From Xenopus tropicalis (taxonomy: Eukaryota > Chordata > Amphibia > Anura > Pipidae), in NCBI RefSeq assembly GCF_000004195.4, contig NC_030678.2, forward strand, positions 77,931,404 to 77,995,403: a DNA stretch of 64,000 bases, in the 5' to 3' direction. Positions 43,346 through 56,100 of this stretch are shown here, one piece after another; the first letter of the stretch is position 1; every line of letters begins with the position of its first letter. The notes under the pieces are model-generated. The model saw only the letters and a list, made by a program, of their open reading frames with translations. It ran no database searches and was not told the DNA's origin. The position numbers were made by a program, and so were the translations under genes.

Positions 43346-43945
43346 CTCAAAAGGTAAGGGGTACTGATTTAGTTTGTTGGATATAAGGTTGCAGGAAGTG
43401 TAGACTTGAATTTTTTACTCCAAATTGCAGCACAATTAAAGTAAAAAGTGACTGAAAAAAACAAAACAAAAACAGGCCCCACCCACTACTGGAGTGCTGT
43501 CGCGGGGAGGTCATTTCCCCCCACTGCGCAATAACAAGCAACTAGGGGTAGGCAGGAGATGTACCTCCCTGGCACCTTCCCCCCCCCCTTCCCCCATTGT
43601 TGCGTCCTAAGCCTCTTCCACCTACCCCTAGTTCTAGGCCCCGAGTGCACATGCGCATGGCATGAGTGAAACTCCCCGATCACTTATTATGCACATGCGT
43701 GTAACGTAGGAGTGGTGGATGCAACCCCTACATCACACACATGCGCATAATGAGCAAGATGCAGCACAACATGGCTGCTTGCACTGGGAGCTCTGTCCAC
43801 TGATGTCACACATAGTGCTGTACAGGGGCTATTTTTGTTTAAACTATTGTTTCCCCCAACTGGATTGTGGGCTCTATTAGCCTGCACTTCTGGTGGGGGA
43901 AGCAATTTTAGGGGTGATAGGTGCCCTTTAAGTCTTAGTTCTTCT
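43346..43945. other. Non-coding stretch
   Basis: Contains a C-run at 43581-43590 and ACATGCGCAT/ATGCGCATGT-like phrases (43650-43750). No gene or full element recognised. Confidence 0.3.
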
Positions 43946-44431
43946 TTAAAGGACAAGGAAAGGTTAATATAAATTAAAAGTAAGTCTAAAGGCATTCTTT
44001 TTAAGTACTTACTGCATATCTAAATTCCCAGATCCCTGCTTGCTTCTCTGAGATATGATGCTGGGCAGCCTACAGCAGTTAGAAGACTCCAGTGACATCA
44101 CTCAAATCTCTCTCCCCTTCCTGTAGGCTGCCAGTGGCACCCTTCAGTAGCAATGTGTGTAACTTGATCCTGTCTCCTGTTCTGAGCTACACATGCCCAC
44201 CGGCCAATCAGAAGGAGGGAATGAAACACATGTGCAGTATGAAGCAAGGAGGGAAAGGAAGGGAGAATACCTTTTTAGAGATGGCTGCCTGTTCAACAGA
44301 TAGAAAATGTGTAGTAAGTGTGACTGAGTAAATATTTGATTAGGTGAGCCAAAAGTGTGGCATTTTTACTAAACAATAGGTGGACTATTGGGCAGTATGC
44401 TTTTTAAATTTTGACTTGCATTCTCCTTTAA
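43946..44431. mobile_element. TTAA-bounded MITE, copy 2
   Basis: TTAAAGGACAAGGAAAGG to GCATTCTCCTTTAA. Closely similar to 20707-21209 across both ends and most of the middle; it lacks a short stretch around the GCGGATCTGGCAGAGGG phrase of copy 1. Confidence 0.8.
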
Positions 44432-44608
44432 AGAGAGACTGTTCTGTAACCTACAAAAGCAGCTGTTGCATGATATAGGTTAAGTCCCTACTAAAGTTGT
44501 TCTGTCAATGTTGCAGAAATATTGTTTTTGACTGGAACTATTTGTCTGCTGTACGATCAGTTTGTCATTCTGTTTTTTTTTGCATATTGTACCAAACATC
44601 CCATAGGC

Positions 44609-45105
44609 CAGTGCCCTGGCTGTGTGTGAGTATGGCACACACAGGCAGGGTAGGGCAGGCAGAGTATGACGCAGGCAGACTGCTGCCTGTGTGCCATACT
44701 CTGCCTACACCCATGCTGCTTGTGAGAGGTAAACCTGCCAGGTTCTTCTTGTGGGAGTTTGTAAGCAGTTGGAAATAGCCATTAAATGGTCCCTAAGGTG
44801 TGTAATTATATGCTGGCGGTTGCTGTGCTATCCACAGAGGAGGAGAAGGCATATGGATTTAAGGATATATCTTAATATGACATAATATAATTCTTTCACA
44901 TATGAATGACGGGTTTATATCCCCGCAGTAAGGACCAAGCATTTGGGATTTTGGTGGGCTACCACCATTGTGATAAAATAGGTGTGGTTTGAAGTGGGTG
45001 TGGTTTTAAAAAGGGGAGTGGTCAAAATGGCTTCCATTAGCAGCCCTCCACCATGTATGATAGAGAAATTCTGGCCCTCTGCACTGCTGAAGTTGGACAG
45101 CACTG
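44609..45105. mobile_element. Short copy of the VNTR-bearing hAT-like element
   Basis: CAGTG at 44609 and GTTGGACAGCACTG at the right. The flanks CCATAGGC (44601-44608) and CCTTAGGC (45106-45113) match at 7 of 8. It has about two VNTR units, the same inverted last unit (CTGCCTGTGTGCCATACTC), then the right region shared with 41750-42130. No nested element. Confidence 0.7.
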
Positions 45106-45113
45106 CCTTAGGC

Positions 45114-46901
45114 CAATGCTCTTTTTAAGTTATGTACTTGTGCCACATAATTTTGTACTTATTCTGAATGTGCCTGTGAAAATCATTTTTATGTACACAG
45201 ACAAAAATAAATTGGGATATTGCCTTAAAAATAAATTGGAATATTGCCTTAGGCCAATGTCATATGGTGCAATTTGACTGCCACTGTCAGACTACAGTCA
45301 AAACACCCGATACGACATTAGCATTAGCCTTCCAAAATATAAACGTCACCTCAGCCTATGGATGTATGTTGCTAAATCTAGACTCTTAGCATTATTTGTA
45401 ACACCATGATTTGTCCCATGCGTATAGCAGAAAAGTTACTGATTAAATGAGCAGGATTGGTACTTTTGAGTAGTCTATCTATAATGTCTATTAGCATGGA
45501 TTGTGAAGAACTGATACTAATGAATATTTTGTTTAACTGTAAACAATAGCTGATGTGCTAGTCTATCAGTCATTTTGGACACTAGTTGATGATCTTGCCT
45601 TTTAGAAATTGTGTTCTTTGGTGTTTGGGGTCTTTTTTTATGTTCTCGGCAAGAAGTTTCCAATCACTTGTTTCCTTGAGGATGTGATGGGGCATGGCTA
45701 TGCCGCAAGGCAAATGCACTGAATTCTTAATTGCTGCTCTAGTTATTACCAGCCCTTACAATTTGGGAGGAATACTTATTTGTTGCCCTGGATACTATTT
45801 AAACTAAAGTAGGATGACTAAAACAACAGTATTTTCATATATTTACTGTGATGTAAGGCAAAAGGGCCCCTTTTCAGAGTATATACACAGTATTGCCGAC
45901 ATGCTCATCTCTAGCCAAACACAGAAGAAAATATTACTATTCATTTACCTTCTGCTCAGAAATAGAGAAATTTTTATTCATGTAGATATACATCCATACA
46001 AACCGGGAAAAGCCACCCGCAGACCTACAACCCAAGCTTAAAAAAAAAAAAGGTGGTAAATAGTGGGTGGCAGAATAACATTAATTTATAGCTATGATGG
46101 GCCTGAGCAAGTATGAAATCCGGTATCATATATTTAGAGAGCAGAATACACTGTGCTCTCAATTACTGTTCTTCAGCTGGAATTATTGACCTGATTTAGA
46201 ACATATTTAGACCAGAGTTTGTGACTCTTTACTAACCTAGTAATTCTAGGTAAAAAGAAAAAAAAGTCAACTATAGTCTACACTTTATGATGCTGCAGTC
46301 ATCAAAAAAACTTACCTGAAGCGTTCATGAAAGCATACAACCAAATCAATAACATCCACACCTGCTGCAGACTTCTTACAGAGGAAATATCTGAAGCTTA
46401 ATCAAAACCCATAGTTTACCTTTGCAGGGCAAATCATAAAACTTCAAAATAACTATTCTTTGTTATTAAATTTAGGACCCTCATTTGTTTTGCAGAGGAC
46501 CATTATGCAGCTTAAATCCAACACTTCCATATAGTGTTGAAAGCATAACTAATGTCTCCAGACAGCAGAGCTTTATGGTCTGGATTTGGCATAGAATAAA
46601 TGTATCTGTGTCCACTCCAGTCCGATGCTGAACTAACTTCAAAAGTTGAAAATGTGTGCATTTCATATATTCTGGAATTCAAGGAGAAGAAAATCCTGCA
46701 GTCATTTTACAGATATTGTATATACTGAAGAAAGTTTGGTGTCCCTTCTTATCCTAATGCACAGAGAATTGCAAAATGATCCAGAAGATAAACAGATCCA
46801 CACATGTACTTGATGTGTGAGCAAGATGGTTGGCTGTTACATAGGGTCACCACCTCCCAATACTGCTGCTTTTTATACCATACACTTCACACTAACAAAG
46901 G
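45114..46901. other. WDTC1 3' UTR and downstream intergenic sequence
   Basis: The part next to 46902 is presumably WDTC1 3' UTR. The nearest minus-strand AATAAA I see is at 45978-45973, about 0.9 kb after the stop, a weak candidate. No other coding exon recognised. Confidence 0.35.
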
Positions 46902-47111
46902 TTAGCTTGGTCGACATTGCACCTGTCCTTCAGCACTCTCCTCATCATCAGATCCTGCCCCACCATTTCCTGACCCCCCACCGCTGAGTCCTGTGATCCT
47001 GTAACCCATGTTCATCAGCATCACCTCCAGTGGGTCAGCATTCATTCGCCTCTGGTTGGCCTGACAGGCTCCCTCCATATCTTGTACCACCCGTCGGTCC
47101 AGGCCCTCACT
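46902..47111 (-). CDS. WDTC1: WDTC1 terminal exon
   Basis: 210 nt: SEGLDRRVVQDMEGACQANQ, RRMNADPLEVMLMNMGYRIT, GLSGGGSGNGGAGSDDEESA, EGQVQCRPS and TAA. Confidence 0.97.
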   Translation of the reverse strand, partial: SEGLDRRVVQDMEGACQANQRRMNADPLEVMLMNMGYRITGLSGGGSGNGGAGSDDEESAEGQVQCRPS

Positions 47112-50100
47112 CTGTTGGAAGATGATCGAAATTTGATGAGTCATATATGAAGTATTCCATGGAAATAACGTGCAAATATTAGACACAACTCTTTTAGGCA
47201 CATCATCATAAAACATTTCTTACTTTGAATGTTACCACCATACATAACTGTGCAGGACAGCTTACCTCAGGCCGTGGACTCCACAGTCGGACAACTGGGT
47301 CAATACCACTTGTAGCCAGGAAGCAGTAAGTTGGATGAGGTTGAAGGCAGTTAACAATAGACTCATCTCCTTGGAGAACCCGTATAAGAGCTTGTGTGTC
47401 TTTTTCCCAGATGAAGAAGGAACCATCATCTGACCCACTCACAATATACTGGCCATTGCTAAAAGATGATGACACGACAGTAAATTAGAAACAGAAATAA
47501 CAATGTAGGGGAGGGAACAGTGAAAAACACTGATCTTTCATAGCATGGAAGTCACCTTCCCATGAAGCTAGCTTCTTTAATGTCTGTGGTAGTATTGCAG
47601 TGACCACAGTATCTGTGTTTATAATCCAAACTTCTCTCTCTCAGCAGCAGCTCATCCTCTGATAAAGAATCCTTTCTTCCCCCAGAACGCAAACGGACTG
47701 AACCCCCCTTTTTATCTTCATCTGTGAAGGCAGAAAAAAGAAATAGATGAATGATAAGCAGATTGTGGAAACAGAGCAAGTAAAAATTAAAAGCAAACAT
47801 GGGGTAAATACATCAAATATATAAAATCACATATTCAAATATGCAGAGCAATTTCTAATTACCCTGTTTCTAGTAATGTATAATAAAGATCAATACCATT
47901 ATTACACCCCGCAGGAACCAGAGAGTCAAGAAAAATTCTACTACCCACAAGTTCACATTTCTGATCTTGCTCTGACTGTGCTCTAAAAAGCAGGGGGAAA
48001 AATTAATAGGGGATTGGAACACCATTGGAAATCTGCAATGTTTCTACAATAAAAAAAAACAAAGATGCAACAACATTCATCATGTTACAGTATATTTTAT
48101 ATAAGTAGATTCCATCCCATTTGGTATGTTACTTGGTCATCAGCAATCATTTCAGCTGTCATATTAAGTTCGCTTGCTCTTAATGAAAATAGACATCATT
48201 GAACACGCGTGTTCACGAGAAAATAATATTAAGAGCTGAGAGAGGAAGGAATAATTTGATGAATACAGGAGATTTGTATTTTTTAAATAAAGTGGGATCT
48301 ATCAACCTATGAAATAATGCCAAATCCTCTTTTATTAAACTTCACATGCACTAATTAGTCACAACTTGTATAATCAATCGCAGTCACAGAATGCAGACAG
48401 GTCCTATTTTGTTGACATCAAGGCAAGCTTTGCATAACCCCTTAATCTCATATATACACCAGAAATGTGTGATGAGTGGAATGGAAGTGCAGCATGACAA
48501 ATTACTGCTGTGGCAGTAGTATAGAAGCAAGTAGGAAATATATATTGAAATAAATATGGATAGAAACATTTAAATTAAAAACCCTTTGGGGTTAATGTGT
48601 AATTTGGAAAGGTATTTTATTATACAGCTTTTCATAACTGGTTGACAGGTCTCCTTTAACTTTTTGTCTGCAGTTCCCCAGCTTGTGCTTTCAATTGCTA
48701 TCTGTTTGCAATGGTAAGAAAATAATGGAGCTTAACAATCAATGTGTACATTTAAGGTAGAATTAATAGGCGTGTAATATTAAAAATACTAGCATGAAGA
48801 AAATAATGACCAGTCAAAAAGGTGCTTGGAAGTAGATGAACCTACTTGAACATTCATTTAAAGTCGATCTTTTAGTTTGTGTATATTTAGAAACTAGCAG
48901 AATTTGGTTTAAGCAACATGTGGCCCAGTGAGGTAAATTTGGTCTAATGTGTCAGCACTGTGGCCTTCCAATTGTATGGATCCTTTTGTAAGTTAACATT
49001 TAAAACTGCAAATATCATATTGTTTACCCGTATCCACTATCTAGTTGCCTGTGGACATGTCCACCATATGTGGGCCATAGTCCCTGGTGTAGAACATCCC
49101 CTAAAACTAAAAATTTTTGCTGGTGTTGGGGTAGATGTGTGCTAATTTCTTTGGTGTGAGATACCATTGAAAGAGTACTTTATAGCCTGCTTCCAGTAGT
49201 ATAATATTGTTTGAGCTTTTTTGCTTGTTTTCCCATAATTTCTTCCAATCAGAATCCTCAAGTGTTTTACCTATTTCCATATTCCATGATTTAATATATT
49301 GGAGATCTAGTAGTTGTTTTGGGGAGTTGACATGCTGGTATAAAATTGTTACAGCTTTCAGGGGAGTAGCTCCATCTATACACCATTTTTCAAAATAGGT
49401 TTGATTTGTAGGTTGGGGTATATGGCGTTTCCAACGCAACAGGCAGGAAGGGCAAAACCGGTCTGTAGTTGGGAGTCTGATCAGTTATTATCCTGGCTGT
49501 TGCTTCAAAACTACACTGATGAGCCCCAAGAAGGGCGAAACCGGTCTGTAGTTGGGAATCTGATCAGCTATTATCCTGGCTTCTGCTTTAAAGTGGACCT
49601 GTCACCCAGACATAAAAGCTGTATAATAAAAGCCCTTTTCAAATTAAACATGAAACCCAAAATAATTTTTTTTACTACCACATCCATACCCATTATAAAA
49701 GCATTTTAAAATCCCAGCTGTCAATCATATAATGCCTGCCCCGCCTCTATGCCTTAGGCATAGAGGTGGGGCAGAGAGTTACTTTCACTTTCACTTCAGA
49801 ACTTCTTAGATGTCACTGCTCTCCTCACATTCCCCCTCCCTCCGCACCATGTAATTGTGTAACCAGTGCATGGACATGGGCATCAGGTCCCCCCATACTG
49901 GCACAGAAACAAGATTTTGGCAAGATACAATGCCTGCTTTGATAACAGTGTCCACAAAATGGCCCCTGCCTGCTTGCTGCAATTGTGAATTCAAAGGCTG
50001 AAGAAAATAAGATTAAAATAATTTATATAGTGTAAGTAAAGTTTATTTTGCTTGCCAAACACAATAGAAAACAATTTGAAATTATTTCTTAAGGTGACAG

Positions 50101-53100
50101 GTCCGCTTTAAAAATCCAGTGGGTAAGCTTTAGCCTTTATGATAAACCCATGTAAATAGGAGTTTTCTAAGAGCCTTAAGGAATTTGTTCCAAGAATCCC
50201 TTTGACTTATTTGCATGCGTATGAGGCAGCCTACTTAACCCTTGTAACTTGTTCAGCTATACATACAAATGTTAAAATAGGAGTAAGAACAGCAGTGATA
50301 AAAAAAAGGCTGATTGAACTTACGTGAATCATTTTTGGAAAATAAGGCCACCCTGATGTCTCTGTCTAGCGCATCACATGCACTGCTCCGTGCCTGGTCT
50401 GGGAACTTGACTTTGAACTCCTCAAGACACTCCAAAGCTTCAGACACATAGTGCAGCTCAAAGAGACAACGGGCCAATCTAAAATGCGCTTTCAGATGTG
50501 CTGGGTTAAGGGCTAAGGCCTGCAAGCAATCTCGCAAAGCATCATAGTGGTCCCCATCCCTGTGTAAGAGATGCGGGATTGACAGAAAAACAAGGTAAAG
50601 CAATTTAAAAGCAGCCATCATACAGTATATCTGTTCATTTAGTATTCATCCCTCCTTACCACTTGCGCTTCATGTAAGCAGCAGCACGATTTCCATACAG
50701 CATGGCACTGCCAGGAGCTCTTTGGACAGCCTCACTGTACAGCTCAATAGCCTGACTCCACTGCTGCCGAGCAAATGCATCATTGGCTTTCTGCTTCACC
50801 TTCTCAAGGTGTGGAGGAAGATCAGCTGCTGCTCTAGATGGATAAGAGAAAAGAACAGGAAAGTGAGAGTGTAGTCACAAGGGGAAATAAGGAAAAGTAA
50901 GATAGGGTTAAAATGGAAAATAGTGTGCAAGAGAAAGTAGGGCAATGTATATTAAAGGGAACTAAAGCTCTAGATGAAGTTGGATTCTTTTATTTATTGC
51001 ACATAGCCTCTGTAATATCTGATTTATTGTGCAGCTTAAATTTACTTTCCAGGTTATAGTTACATAGTTTAGTTGGGTTGAAAAAAGACTAAAGTCCATC
51101 AAGTGCAACCCTTCCAAGTGAACCCAGCACACACATATAAACCTATTTTGACTTATCGATGCACTCACAAACTATATATAACAAAATCAATACTAATTGT
51201 AGATTTTAGTATCACAACAGCCTTGGATAATTATGCTTGTTCAAGAAATCATCCAAGCCCCAAGGGTAAAGACACATGGAGCTACTAGTAGTAGCTACTT
51301 TTCACATCTACTAAATGCCAGAAAATACCCTGCCTTGAAAATACCTCACTGCCCTCACTGGACAAAAACACAAAGCGCTAACTAGCAGAAGCTATTGTCA
51401 TGGCTACTAAATGCCAGAAAATACCCTGCCATAGACAGTACTTAGAACTGCCTTGGCTAAAATACACGTAGAGAAAATTATCAGTAAATGATCAGCATTG
51501 TCTGTTTTGTAGCCATGGGAAGTAGCTGCTACTAGTAGCTCTGTGTGTCTTTATAAACCACCTACCCTGCTTCAAATGAAAGTTCCGATCCTCTAATTTA
51601 AAGGTGTGGCCTCTGGTGAACTAGTCCCTTTTATGGGAAAAACAGCATCCCTTGTCTGTCTATAATCCTCTCTAATGTACTTGAACAGAGTAATCATGTC
51701 TCCTCACAAGCCCCTTTTCCAGAGAAAACAAACCCAACCTTGACAATCTAACCTCATAGCTTAAATCTTCCATATCCTTTACTAGTTTAATCTCTGCACT
51801 CCCTCCAGCTCATTAATATCTTTAAAGACTGGAGCCCAAAACTGCACTGCATACTCAAAGTGCGACCTTACCAGAGACCTATAAAGAGGCAAAATTATGT
51901 TTTCATCCCTTGAGTCAATGGCTTTTTTTAGACAAGACAGGGATGGGATAAATACCATCCGGTCTTGCACCTTTATTTACTTTAAGCCTCTTTTGAATTT
52001 CCTCCTGACCCATGCATCAGTAGATATATTACTAGAATTGGGTTTATTAAAAGGGAGTTCAGAATTTCTGCTTTTTCCCTGTGATAAGGTCCCCACTCCT
52101 TGCTTTACTATTTACACATTTAAAAAATAATTTTGGATTAATTTAACCTAGCTACAATATCCCTTTCCATCTCCATTTTAGCTTGCCTGATAGCATTTTT
52201 GCATGCTTTATTTGCTTTCTTGTACCTGATGGAAGTTTCAACTGTCCCAGCTAACTAGAATGCTTTAAAAGAACGTTTTTTCTTACCAACCTTGACACTA
52301 ACACTTTTATCCAACCATAAAGGTTTTGCTTTGCGATGCCTTTCCTTGCTCACAAGGGGAATATACTGACCTGTATATTTGTTAAGAAGCGTGTTAAAGA
52401 TATTCCATTTTCCTTCTGCGTTTAACCCTGTGAAAAGCCTTTCCCAGGTTATACCAGAATTGCCCTTGTTCTTGTGGGGCACACACAGTTCACGGGTCCA
52501 GGGTGGAGCATACTGGACACACACATCAATGACTTGTACTCCAAAGCAGTTCTCTTTGTGGACACATTTGTGGGACTTGGAGGAGGAGAACTGTGATGGT
52601 GCAACCTTGAAGGTAAGTTATGGTTGTATAGTATCTATCTGGTTGCTGGGTGTTGGGAATGGCAAAGAAACCCTATATTATAAGAGAAACCAACTTAATT
52701 TAGGTCTTAAGTTCTGCTTAAGGAGGGATTAAGGGAAAACTAAAATGATAAAAATAGAATGAAAATATGGACATGGATAACAGTGATCAAGGGGTAGAAC
52801 AGATAGGTGGCACTGGCAGAAAAGTGAAGGTAAAGCATAAGGGGCATGGACAAAGAAGTAAATTTGTGTACAAAACATCACAGAAACGAGATTAACCCCT
52901 TGAAAAAGAGGAATGGAACTTGAGAGCGTGTGGAAGAGAAATGGGCACAGTTGGTGACAAAACTTATAATATGGCCAAGAGGTTAAACTGTAGATGAAAG
53001 CAAGAAATTAAGAAACATAAAATAGTGAATTCAAGAGAGTGTGTATGCAAGACAAAGAGTCAAGCAAGCACCTGACAGGAGAGGCCCGCTGAAAGAGTTG

Positions 53101-56100
53101 AACATCAGCCTGAGGAGGTCATTAAAGAGAGAATCATGATGGGGAGAGACAGAAGACATTGCGTGAGTAAAAGAGAAAAGTATATTGGGCAGAGACGAGT
53201 AGCGAGAATAAGGCAAATAGTGTGATATATGTTGTACACGTGAGAGTAAATTTTGTGTCGAAGAAGAGGCAAACCAACAGGGGGTAAAATGGGCCAACAA
53301 GAAGTGAATGGTCTGGCTGAAATGAGACCAGCAGTTAGAATGAATGAAAAATTAGTACAAATTAAAAATTAGACAAATGAAACATAAAAGCCAGTGTGTA
53401 AATTTTATTGTTGGACAATAAAGAGTGATGAGTGGGTTGGGTAAAAAAAAAAAAAGAAAGTGAATGCACAAAAACTGGGGATACGACATGCCTAAAAGCC
53501 AAAGGAAGGGGCAGTTCTCTGTAACATCTCAGATGCACACAAGGAAATTAATATTAATGGTGAATAAGCACAATAACATACAAGAGATGACCAATAAGCG
53601 TGCTAAAAATAATCAATTTAATGTTTTGTTCTCACCCCAAGTTCCTAGAATCAGCCACACAGAACCCATTGCTGTAAAGGTGAATTCCATTGGTTGTTTT
53701 TCCATTCTGTACCTCTGTCATTAAAAAGTTGACTATAAGCATCTTATTCAAATATTTTAAGTAATTGCAGAACAGGGATTCTTTTTAACAGCCTTACCTC
53801 CAGAAGTGTGAAGCGATTTAGGCAATAGGAAGGTACAAGGTCTCTGCTTGAATGTCAGATCGAAGAGGTACACCTGTAGAACAAAAGACCAAATAGTTGT
53901 TGTGGCTTGAAGAAGCTCCTGTCCCAATCATGGCGTTCAAAACAAACTGGGACTTCAAAAAGTGAAATTCTGGAGGGTATAAACCCCTACAATTCAGACA
54001 GACAAAAAGACATTAATCAAAACAAACCTATACCAAAATAATAATTCACCACTTTTCCTTATTGGTTGCAATTATTATTAAAAAGAAGAAAGTAAAACTC
54101 GGTAACGGACCTGCTCTCCCCCCATGTTGACAAGCAGTTCAGTCCCATCTGGGCTAAAAGTTACATATGTGGCCACCAACACACGCAACCGATTATTATA
54201 ATCTGGGAGTTTGACGGGTAGATGGCCTAAGGTAAAAGATAAAAGATTCAGATTTTGAATGTCAGTGTGCACTTGGGAATTACGGGTAGGTGTAGCCTGA
54301 GAGGCGTGTAGAAAAGCAGAGCTAAACTTATGTAGTGAAACTAGAAGCATACCACCATTGAAATACACAAGTACAATTAAAAAATGAAGCAAGTGTAGAA
54401 TGAGGCAATGCTTGTAGATAGAAAGAGGAGCATTAGAAAGTGTAAGAAGGCTAATTTAAAAGTATAATTAAGAGTACAGGAAATACTGGTGAGGAAAGTT
54501 GGAAAAACCTAACAAGCTAAACTGAACATATCCCACCTGCTACATAATATTGTGCAGCTCCTTCTGGAATTGGTTTCTGTCGGGAGCAAAAGGTATGTAT
54601 GCCAGACTGAGTCTGCTGGAGGTTCTTTCTGTTAAAGGAACATGTTAAATTGAACCCTTACTTAAACAAAGATTGTAAACATAGTTATATATTTCGCCTA
54701 TCCAAATAAAGAACATTTTCTTTCATGCCTTACTCACCTGTGGCTGTGAATCATGCGAATATCATAGAGCCTGACAAAGGGCCCACTGGCTCCTACTGCC
54801 AAACAGTTGTTATCCTGTGGACTGATGCTTACACACTTGGCTTCTACAAGCTGGCCACAATACTCTGTTAGATCGATCAGAACTTCTGAGTGGGTACCGC
54901 TCTCTCGTAAGTCATATTGCCTTTTATGTGGGATAAGAAAAGAACAGGATATCCATAAAGTGACAAGTTACTATGCAGATAGCCCTAAAATGTATAGCAG
55001 AGTAAAAAATATAAAGCATTCTTGTAACTTTTTTATACAAACTCAAAGTGAATAGTACCATCTGTTAGAGTATAGTGGTAGTGCAAAAAGAAGCAATTAA
55101 GACAACAATAATACAGGAATCTCATATAAAATAAAAGATAGTCTAATAACAAATGGTTCAGCATTATTAAAATCTTACTGTGCACTCATGCAAAATAATA
55201 GCCAAAGGTGTCAAATTATTAAAGGAACACAGCATTCAGATCTGGAACACCCCTGCAGTGGAGTTACCAAAATTTATGTTCAGTGCTTAAACAGGCTTAG
55301 TCATTTGTGCAGTCCTATCCTATATATAGTAATTACAGGGTTCCATGTGGGCATATTATTTCATTTGTTAAAGGGGGTATAATCCCTAAAAATTTATGAA
55401 TTTTTGTTTGTAACAGGCCTTTATTCAGTTACCTTATGAGGCCATCTTCTCCTGCACTCCAGAATGTGTTAGGCCATAGAGGTGCTGTGGCAATGCGTTT
55501 CACACGATTTGTATGTTCCGAGAAAACATGGAGTGTTTCACGGGATGTGATATCATGGACATGAACTTTGGCATCTGCTGCTCCAGTAATAAGGATGCGG
55601 TCACCAGAATGCGGAAGAAACTGACATTGTAAACAATTATATGGTTAAAATAAATGATCGCGATGGGAAGAGTAAACTGAATGAGAATTATGGATCAGAA
55701 TGTAAAATGGGTAAGGCTAATGTATAATTCCATTTTTTTTTTACGACTGAGGTTTATTTTTCTCAAACTCAAGAATCTATAAATATGCCCTTAAGGCTCT
55801 TGAGTGCTACTAACCTTTACAGAGAATATGTTGGCAGTATGTCCTGTGTGCATGGACAGCAGCTTCTTGTGATGGAAAGGATCCCATAGCATCATATGCT
55901 GGTCATCAGAGCCAGAGGCCAGCAAACTGTGGCATAGGCAAAGTTAAAGGAGAATGTTATTAACAGTCAAAATGTAAAGGAAAGGTACATTTAGCATAAG
56001 GAATGCAGTTAGTGATAAGAGGGTTAGATGTCATGCCTTAACAATGCAAATCAAAGCAGAATATTTTTCTACAAGACAAAGTAGAACAAGTCAATGACTT

